Made by a program: the position numbers and the translations under genes. From the NCBI GenBank assembly GCA_964441735.1, contig CAYTVB010000063.1, positions 1 to 10,079 on the forward strand: a DNA stretch of 10,079 bases, in the 5' to 3' direction. Origin of the DNA: JASMTM01 sp964441735. Lineage in GTDB: Bacteria > Thermotogota > Thermotogae > Petrotogales > Kosmotogaceae. A model generated the notes under the pieces. That model was not told the origin of the DNA. It saw only the letters and a program-made list of their open reading frames with translations, and ran no database searches. This document shows, one piece after another, positions 5,489-10,079 of the stretch (positions are counted from its first letter, which is position 1; each line of letters begins with the position of its first letter).

Positions 5489-6148
5489 TTAAAATTTTAT
5501 CAATTCCTTATTTTCTAATTCCTTTGACTGAACATTTAGTTTAGTGTAATTTTCTATAGGTTCACTTGAGATAATCTGTGTGCTACCACCATTGCTGTAA
5601 TACAAATTGTAATAACTGTCTTTTTCAGAATGATTGTGCTTTAATGCCCAAACATTTTGTAGATCTGTAAGTACTGATGTAAGAGAAGTGTATCTATGTT
5701 GATTCTCAATTTCAAGTGCAGCCCGCCTTAACGCTTCACCCGGTAAATGAAGTTTAAGGTATTTAATAACGACTTTGAAGTAATATTGACTATCTATCAT
5801 ATTTTCTCTTTCTTTTATATCGAAAATAGTACCGTTGTGCATAAATGCATAGGTTTTTCCCTTTAAATCGCACAAAAAAGGATGTACATGTTCTACATGT
5901 ACTTTATAACCAGGGGATGCCTTTCTCGCATGAATTAAGGCAAAGTTACTCTTTTTTGATGGATAATCGCTTTCCCATATAGGTAGGATAACTTTTTTGC
6001 ATTCCATGAAGTCATTTGTTGAAATTATATATCCAAATCCATCTCTATGAGGACTGTTTTTTCCTGAAAGAGCCATTTCGCTCAATGAAGTGAAATACTT
6101 TTTGGTTTCTAAGGGTTTATCTGATTTTATTACAAGCATTCTACACAT
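5489..6148 (-). CDS. Class II glutamine amidotransferase-like protein (YafJ/COG0121 type)
   Basis: A 219-residue N-terminal-nucleophile amidotransferase domain standing alone. MCR at the start places Cys2 as the nucleophile exposed after Met removal, which fixes the ATG at 6148; GAGGTG lies five bases upstream. Other class II landmarks are HRDGFGY (34-40), HARKAS (73-78, with the glutamine-carboxylate arginine), HPF (89-91), and HNG (104-106, the oxyanion Asn-Gly). D119 follows. SSEPI (194-198) near the C terminus also occurs in YafJ-like proteins. It is slightly short for the family (about 250). The partner that would receive the ammonia is not evident, and the physiological role of YafJ-type proteins is unsettled. 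It is upstream of the pot operon on the same strand, but a 93-base gap and its own promoter-like site argue for partly separate expression. Confidence 0.85.
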   Translation of the reverse strand: MCRMLVIKSDKPLETKKYFTSLSEMALSGKNSPHRDGFGYIISTNDFMECKKVILPIWESDYPSKKSNFALIHARKASPGYKVHVEHVHPFLCDLKGKTYAFMHNGTIFDIKERENMIDSQYYFKVVIKYLKLHLPGEALRRAALEIENQHRYTSLTSVLTDLQNVWALKHNHSEKDSYYNLYYSNGGSTQIISSEPIENYTKLNVQSKELENKELIKF

Positions 6149-6176
6149 TCTTGCACCTCATGAATTTTCTTAACTA

Positions 6177-6185
6177 ATTATATCA
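6177..6185 (-). promoter_or_regulatory. Candidate extended -10 promoter of the amidotransferase gene
   Basis: The minus strand reads TGATATAAT, a perfect TATAAT with the extended TGN motif, about 29 bases before the ATG at 6148. No good -35 box is visible at 16-18 bases, which extended -10 promoters tolerate. Confidence 0.55.
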
Positions 6186-6219
6186 ATGGCTCAGGTTTTT
6201 AGAAAAGGATTTGTTTATA

Positions 6220-6247
6220 TTAACATGGTATTTTCTGCTAATATAAA
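6220..6247 (+). promoter_or_regulatory. Candidate promoter of the aldo/keto reductase gene
   Basis: Two overlapping readings exist. One is TTAACA (6220-6225), 16 bases, TATAAA (6242-6247), which would start transcription inside the ribosome site. The other is an extended -10 TGCTAATAT (6236-6244) with a start near 6251, just before GGGAGGGG (6252-6259). The second fits the leader better. Either way the leader is very short. Confidence 0.4.
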
Positions 6248-6265
6248 TATAGGGAGGGGTTTGAT

Positions 6266-7369
6266 ATGAAATATAACAGATTGGGAAAGACGGATATCAA
6301 GATTGCAGAATTGGGTCTTGGTGGATTTCATCTTCTTGAGATTGAGCAGAAGACTGTTAATGAAATAATTAAGAGATATCTTGATGCAGGAGGCAATTAT
6401 TTTGAAACAGCCCATGCATATGGTGAGGGAGTATCAGAAAAAAAGGTTGGTAATGTACTCCCAAAAAATGATGTAATTGTTGCCACGAAATCAGGAAGGA
6501 GAGATGAAAAAGGACTTAAAGATGAAATAACCCAGAGTTTAAACAATTTAAAAAGAGACAGTGTAGATATCCTCTTTTTACACAGTGTAACTACAGATAA
6601 AGATTGGGAGCAGCTTATTTCACCTGAAGGAGGACTTAGAGCGGTTGAATGGGCTAAGAAAGAAGGATTAGTAAGATATATAGGAATAACCAGTCATGGT
6701 TATGGAGGAACATTATTAAGGGCACTAAAAGAATATGATTTTGATGTTTTTATGACTCAAATGAATTATTTTGATAGATTTAACTTTCCTGAAATTGAAA
6801 CAAAGGTAATACCCTATGCAGTAACCGAAAAGATGGGAATTTTGGCTATGAAATTCCTTGCAGATGGCTATTTGTACAAGAATGTAGAAGATGCTTTCAG
6901 ATATGTCAAAACTCTTCCTGTGGACAGCATAATAGCAGGTATTAATTCAATTGAACAGTTAGAACAGGACCTTTCTTTGTTGGATATTGAGCCTTATGAT
7001 GAAGAAGGTCTTGAAGATCTGTTTAAAAAAGCTCCAGAACTTGGAAATTATGTTTGCAGACAATGCATGAAGTGTCTTCCCTGCCCGGAGGGAATAAATA
7101 TTCCTCGTTTCTTTCTTGCTGAAGGCAGATATGATAGACAGATGCACGATGGCGTAATAAGAAACGCTGCTGAGTATGCATTGGAAGCAAGGTTATCACA
7201 CTGGTTTGAAAACGAGGACATCGCCAGAAAAGAGTATAATTTGCTTGAACCCGTTATAGATAAATGTACTGAATGCAATGTATGTTCTGAACGTTGTCCC
7301 TATGATATTGACGTTCCCAGAAAATTAAAAATTGTAAAATCCAAGCTTGAAACAGGTTATGTAGGATAG
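6266..7369 (+). CDS. Aldo/keto reductase with C-terminal Fe-S (ferredoxin-like) domain
   Basis: A 367-residue predicted cytoplasmic oxidoreductase. Residues 1-240 form the AKR barrel: YNRLGKTDIKIAELGLGG at the start, then Y52 (AHAYG), K75 (ATKSG) and H106 (FLHS) of the catalytic tetrad. The tetrad aspartate is replaced by glutamate (FETA, E47). Residues 260-350 carry eight cysteines in ferredoxin spacing: C264, C267, C270, C273 (CRQCMKCLPCP) and C334, C337, C340, C344 (CTECNVCSERCP), enough for two [4Fe-4S] clusters. This fused architecture is common in anaerobes, where the clusters may let the enzyme exchange electrons with ferredoxin; the physiological substrate is unknown. The ATG has a strong GGGAGGGG site six bases upstream. 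It converges on the phosphodiesterase gene with no spacer and appears to be monocistronic. Confidence 0.9.
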   Translation: MKYNRLGKTDIKIAELGLGGFHLLEIEQKTVNEIIKRYLDAGGNYFETAHAYGEGVSEKKVGNVLPKNDVIVATKSGRRDEKGLKDEITQSLNNLKRDSVDILFLHSVTTDKDWEQLISPEGGLRAVEWAKKEGLVRYIGITSHGYGGTLLRALKEYDFDVFMTQMNYFDRFNFPEIETKVIPYAVTEKMGILAMKFLADGYLYKNVEDAFRYVKTLPVDSIIAGINSIEQLEQDLSLLDIEPYDEEGLEDLFKKAPELGNYVCRQCMKCLPCPEGINIPRFFLAEGRYDRQMHDGVIRNAAEYALEARLSHWFENEDIARKEYNLLEPVIDKCTECNVCSERCPYDIDVPRKLKIVKSKLETGYVG

Positions 7370-8323
7370 TTAGTCATTGATTGTATAATCAATACCCAGT
7401 TCTTCAAGTAAATCCTTAAGGATGTCAGGATAATCAGTAATTATGCCATCCACACCTTTTTCAATAAAATCCTGCATCCTTTCTTTATCATTAATTGTAT
7501 ATGGAATAACCGGGATGCCCTGTTCATGAGATTTTTCTATCCACACATCACTGCAATCTGTATATCTGGGAGAGAAATAATCTGCACCGCTCGCTTTAAC
7601 AAGCTTTCCAACATCAAAGCCAAAACTTGCAAATCTTAAACCATTCAACCACTTTGTGCTTAACATTGTATTAGAACTGAGTAGAGCAGCAGTTTTTATA
7701 GAGGGATTTTTTTCTTTAACAAGCATTATTGTTTTCCAGTAGAACGATTGGATGATAACATTGTTTTCCAGTTCGTATTCTTCTATGAGTTCAAGTAACA
7801 TATCTACAAATTCTTCTGGAGGATAACTTTCTTCAGGGGCGCTGGGAGATATCTTAGTTTCAATATTTAACATTACCTTTCTATCGTGTTGTTCTTCGTA
7901 TTCCTTTACCAAAATAAAAACATCTTCAAGACGGGGAATTTTTGCACCAGGTATTTGTTTCTGTCTTGGCCAAAAATAATCACTTCGCATAACCCCAACA
8001 TCATATTTAGAAAGCTCTTCATATGTAAGACCTTTTATAAGTATTTCTTTATTTATAAAAGAACCATCTATTCTCGTTTTCTGTGGATTTAAAGATCTGT
8101 CGTGAGACACCACTATAAACCTATCCGCTGTTATTACAGTATCCAGTTCCAGTGTGGTAACACCGATTTCCAGAGCGTGTTCAAATGCTTCCAAAGTGTT
8201 TTCCGGTCTTAATCCTCTACAGCCTCTATGTCCTTCTAAATCAAAATAAGGTAGAATTCTTTCTGAAAATGAGATTGAAATGAATAAAAATACTACTAAT
8301 GCAGTAATCAATGCTTTTTTCAT
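7370..8323 (-). CDS. Exported glycerophosphodiester phosphodiesterase (GlpQ/GDPD family)
   Basis: A 317-residue GDPD-fold enzyme that hydrolyses glycerophosphodiesters from phospholipid headgroups to an alcohol and glycerol-3-phosphate. Residues 1-20 are a signal peptide without lipobox, so it should act in the periplasm. The catalytic histidine pair is present in GHRG (H32, R33) and SHD (H74). The metal ligands E59, D61 (LELD) and E155 (NIETK) are present, as are RPENTLEAF (39-47), Q192 and the closing DGIITDYPD (292-300). A GAGGTG site lies five bases upstream of the ATG at 8323. The length suits periplasmic GlpQ-like enzymes, longer than cytosolic UgpQ (about 250). No glycerol-3-phosphate transporter is adjacent, so the fate of the product is not shown here. 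Its stop codon directly abuts that of the aldo/keto reductase. Confidence 0.9.
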   Translation of the reverse strand: MKKALITALVVFLFISISFSERILPYFDLEGHRGCRGLRPENTLEAFEHALEIGVTTLELDTVITADRFIVVSHDRSLNPQKTRIDGSFINKEILIKGLTYEELSKYDVGVMRSDYFWPRQKQIPGAKIPRLEDVFILVKEYEEQHDRKVMLNIETKISPSAPEESYPPEEFVDMLLELIEEYELENNVIIQSFYWKTIMLVKEKNPSIKTAALLSSNTMLSTKWLNGLRFASFGFDVGKLVKASGADYFSPRYTDCSDVWIEKSHEQGIPVIPYTINDKERMQDFIEKGVDGIITDYPDILKDLLEELGIDYTIND

Positions 8324-8386
8324 CTAATCACCTCAATTTTTTATATAAAACAATGATAACACCTAATTGATGATAACCAACTTACT

Positions 8387-8414
8387 TTGAGTTTATATTC
8401 ATTCCTGATAGAAT
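8387..8414 (+). promoter_or_regulatory. Candidate promoter of the GH4 gene
   Basis: TTGAGT (8387-8392), a 16-base spacer and TAGAAT (8409-8414) carrying the extended TGA just before it. The expected transcription start is near 8421, about 30 bases before the ATG at 8453. A pair of TGATAAC words 17 bases apart (8354-8360 and 8371-8377) lies upstream, between the two divergent genes. It could be an operator half-site pair, but nothing proves it. Confidence 0.5.
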
Positions 8415-8440
8415 CTTATAAAGCATAACAATAAATGAAT

Positions 8441-8446
8441 GGAGGT
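8441..8446 (+). promoter_or_regulatory. Ribosome binding site deciding the GH4 start
   Basis: GGAGGT is followed by AATAGA and ATG at 8453. The upstream in-frame ATG at 8435 precedes this site and has no Shine-Dalgarno sequence of its own, so 8453 is the start. Confidence 0.8.
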
Positions 8447-8452
8447 AATAGA

Positions 8453-9874
8453 ATGAGTTCTGTAAAGGTTAGCATAATTGGTGCAGGAAGTGCTGTCTTT
8501 TCTTTAAGACTGGTAAGTGATATCTGTAAAACAAAGAATTTGAACGGTAGCACAGTAAGGTTAATGGATATTGACAAAAATCGGCTTAATGTAGTTTTTG
8601 TGCTCGCAAAAAAATATGCAGAAGAAACAGGAGCAGATATTAAATTTGAGAAAACTGATAATCTTGAAGATGCAATTCGAGATTCTGATTTTGTTATAAA
8701 CACTGCATTAATAGGTGGTCATGATTTCCTACTAAAAATGAAAGAAATTGGTGAAAAGCATGGTTACTACCGTGGGATTGATTCACAGGAATTCAATATG
8801 GTTTCTGATTATTATACGTTGACAAACTGGAATCAACTTTCTTTTTTCTTGAAAATTGCGAAGACCATACAAAAACTTGCGCCAGATGCATGGTTATTGC
8901 AGGCTGCCAACCCGGTTTTTGAAGGGACTACATTAATTCAGAGAGAAACAAATATCAAGATGGTTGGTTTTTGTCATGGTCATTATGGTGTTAATGAAAT
9001 AATTAATGAGCTGGGACTTAATGAAGACGATGTTGACTGGCAGGTAGCCGGTGTAAACCATGGTATATGGCTTAATTACTTTAAATATAAAGGAAAAGAC
9101 GGATATAAATTACTAGATGAATATTTTGCATCAAGAGAAGATTGGAAACCCCGTGATCCCTTTGATGATCAGCTTTCACCTGTTGCACTTGACATGTATA
9201 GTTTTTATGGACTAATGCCCATAGGTGACACAACAAGAAATAGTACCTGGAAATATCATTATGATCTGGAAACAAAAAAGAAATGGTATGGAGAACCATG
9301 GGGCGGTGTTGATTCAAAGCCTGGTTGGAAATGGTATGAAGATAAACTAAATATGATAACAACAGCGATGAACGAACTAGCAAAGGTAGTAGAAGCTGAA
9401 CCCGGGATAAAACTTAAAGACATGCTTTCAAGATTTATGTCGGAAGAAAATATCCCGGAGAGCTTTGCAGAAGAAGTCAGGAAATTTTACGATCCGGAGG
9501 AATTAAGTGGGGAACAACATGTACCTTTTATTGATGCAATTGTGAATAATAATTCAGATACATTTATTGTAAATACCATGAATAATGGGGTAATCAAGGA
9601 ATTGCCCGATAATATTGCAACAGAATTTCCTGCAACTGTTGATAGTAACGGAATACATCCTGTTGAAATTAAATCTGAATTACCTGAAAGGGTGGTTAAC
9701 TGGTATCTTCGACCAAGAATACTAAGAATGGAATGGGCACTTGAAGCATTCCTCAAGAAAGATCCTTCATTAATTACAGAAATTCTGGTTAGAGATAGAC
9801 GAACAAAGTCTTTCGAGCAGGCTAAAGCAGTTGTGGGGGAAATATTCAGTAATTATAAGACACTCGAAGAGTGA
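8453..9874 (+). CDS. Family 4 glycoside hydrolase (alpha-glucuronidase / alpha-glucosidase type)
   Basis: A 473-residue cytoplasmic enzyme of the NAD- and divalent-metal-dependent GH4 family, which cleaves glycosides through an oxidation-elimination mechanism. The N terminus has the Rossmann motif VSIIGAGSAVF (6-16) and MDID (38-41). AANP (151-154) precedes the metal-binding Cys in CHGH (174-177), and AGVNHGIW (199-206) supplies the metal-binding His203. GEQHVPFIDAIVNN (353-366) and the C-terminal LRPRILRMEWALEAF (419-433) fit the GH4 sugar-side domain. CHG-type motifs are associated with the alpha-glucuronidases of Thermotoga, so uronide or glucoside substrates are likelier than phospho-sugars or galactosides; this is an inference from four residues. 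It stands alone, with no sugar transporter beside it in the window. Confidence 0.88.
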   Translation: MSSVKVSIIGAGSAVFSLRLVSDICKTKNLNGSTVRLMDIDKNRLNVVFVLAKKYAEETGADIKFEKTDNLEDAIRDSDFVINTALIGGHDFLLKMKEIGEKHGYYRGIDSQEFNMVSDYYTLTNWNQLSFFLKIAKTIQKLAPDAWLLQAANPVFEGTTLIQRETNIKMVGFCHGHYGVNEIINELGLNEDDVDWQVAGVNHGIWLNYFKYKGKDGYKLLDEYFASREDWKPRDPFDDQLSPVALDMYSFYGLMPIGDTTRNSTWKYHYDLETKKKWYGEPWGGVDSKPGWKWYEDKLNMITTAMNELAKVVEAEPGIKLKDMLSRFMSEENIPESFAEEVRKFYDPEELSGEQHVPFIDAIVNNNSDTFIVNTMNNGVIKELPDNIATEFPATVDSNGIHPVEIKSELPERVVNWYLRPRILRMEWALEAFLKKDPSLITEILVRDRRTKSFEQAKAVVGEIFSNYKTLEE

Positions 9875-9891
9875 TGCTTTGCAATGCAAAA

Positions 9892-9924
9892 TACGTTGTA
9901 CGTGGTAGGTTGTGCGTTGTACGT
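9892..9924 (-). repeat. Heptamer tandem array, TACGTTG type
   Basis: Plus-strand units of seven: TACGTTG, TACGTGG, TAGGTTG, TGCGTTG, then a partial TACGT. It is the reverse complement of the CGTACAA family at 302-332. It begins 18 bases past the GH4 stop. Confidence 0.85.
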
Positions 9925-9939
9925 AAAATCAAAAATATG

Positions 9940-9967
9940 AGATCAGAGATCCGAGATCGTAGATCAG
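9940..9967 (+). repeat. Heptamer tandem array, AGATCNN type
   Basis: Four exact-length units: AGATCAG, AGATCCG, AGATCGT, AGATCAG. The five-base core AGATC is invariant and only the last two positions vary, so a GATC site recurs every seven bases. Confidence 0.85.
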
Positions 9968-9989
9968 ATAAATACAAATAATAAAACAC

Positions 9990-10010
9990 GTGAACCGTTT
10001 TCCGTGAACC
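9990..10010 (-). repeat. Heptamer tandem array, GTGAACC type
   Basis: Plus-strand units GTGAACC, GTTTTCC, GTGAACC, preceded by CAC. On the minus strand this is GGTTCAC, GGAAAAC, GGTTCAC, the same two words seen in the array at 400-430. Confidence 0.8.
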
Positions 10011-10027
10011 GACAAGTGCTAAAACAA

Positions 10028-10074
10028 ATGCACACACCTCACCACTGGCGTGGTCCCCTCCTCTGGTAGAGGAG
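10028..10074 (+). repeat. Two-hairpin dispersed element, copy 3
   Basis: ATGCACACACCTC (10028-10040) is followed by hairpin ACCAC-TGGC-GTGGT (10041-10054), then CTCCTCT-GGT-AGAGGAG (10058-10074), then AATAA at the window end. It is near-identical to the inverted copy at 689-735 apart from the small stem, where an A-T pair replaces G-C, and two extra bases between the hairpins. Confidence 0.85.
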
Positions 10075-10079
10075 AATAA

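Larger units (their letters stand above)
9875..10079. other. Repeat-rich spacer after the GH4 gene
   Basis: No gene is visible in these 205 bases. The stretch is almost entirely repeat modules: a TACGTTG heptamer array, an AGATCNN heptamer array, a GTGAACC heptamer array and a two-hairpin element ending at the window edge. A 5-base-pair TTTGC-AAT-GCAAA stem at 9878-9890 is too weak to call a terminator. Confidence 0.75.

Noticed and set aside
8435..8452. N-terminal extension of the GH4 protein from the ATG at 8435
   Set aside because: The GGAGGT ribosome site lies inside the extension and is correctly spaced for the ATG at 8453. The extension MNGGNR is simply the translated ribosome site.
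9878..9890. Rho-independent terminator after the GH4 gene
   Set aside because: The TTTGC-AAT-GCAAA stem has only five mostly weak pairs and no T-run follows it.

Overview
The window reads as chromosomal DNA of a low-GC, probably anaerobic bacterium with an outer envelope. The gene set best fits the Thermotogota, perhaps the Kosmotoga/Mesotoga side. This is inferred from protein character: an NAD/metal-type GH4 glycosidase, a ferredoxin-like aldo/keto reductase, and exported proteins with plain rather than lipoprotein signal peptides. No rRNA or marker gene is present to prove it.

Layout. Positions 1-1013 hold no convincing gene but are crowded with short repeats and hairpins. Positions 1014-5395 carry a tightly packed minus-strand operon, transcribed from right to left: a small membrane zinc-ribbon protein, then potA, potB, potC and potD, a complete spermidine/putrescine-type ABC importer. 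Just upstream, also on the minus strand, is a class II glutamine amidotransferase-like gene (5489-6148). It is divergent from an aldo/keto reductase with an eight-cysteine Fe-S tail (6266-7369, plus). That gene runs stop-codon-to-stop-codon, with no spacer, into an exported glycerophosphodiester phosphodiesterase (7370-8323, minus). The latter is divergent from a GH4 glycosidase (8453-9874, plus). Positions 9875-10079 return to repeat-rich spacer.

The genes form a nutrient-uptake and utilisation neighbourhood: polyamine import, periplasmic phosphodiester breakdown, intracellular oligosaccharide or uronide hydrolysis and a redox enzyme. Only the pot genes form a clear functional unit.

The most unusual content is non-coding. 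Both flanks contain short tandem arrays of several unrelated 7-base words (TGTTAGG-, CGTACAA-, GGTTCAC-, CGCAAAT- and AGATCNN-type). They are interspersed with copies of a roughly 45-base two-hairpin element whose stems show a compensatory base-pair change. Two of the heptamer families and the hairpin element occur in both the left and right spacers, with the heptamers in opposite orientation. This resembles the heptanucleotide STRR repeats known from some cyanobacteria, but here several families sit together with a structured element.

Two long-ORF starts were moved to the start codon served by a good ribosome binding site: the zinc-ribbon gene to 5395 and the GH4 gene to 8453. potA and potB both appear to begin with TTG.
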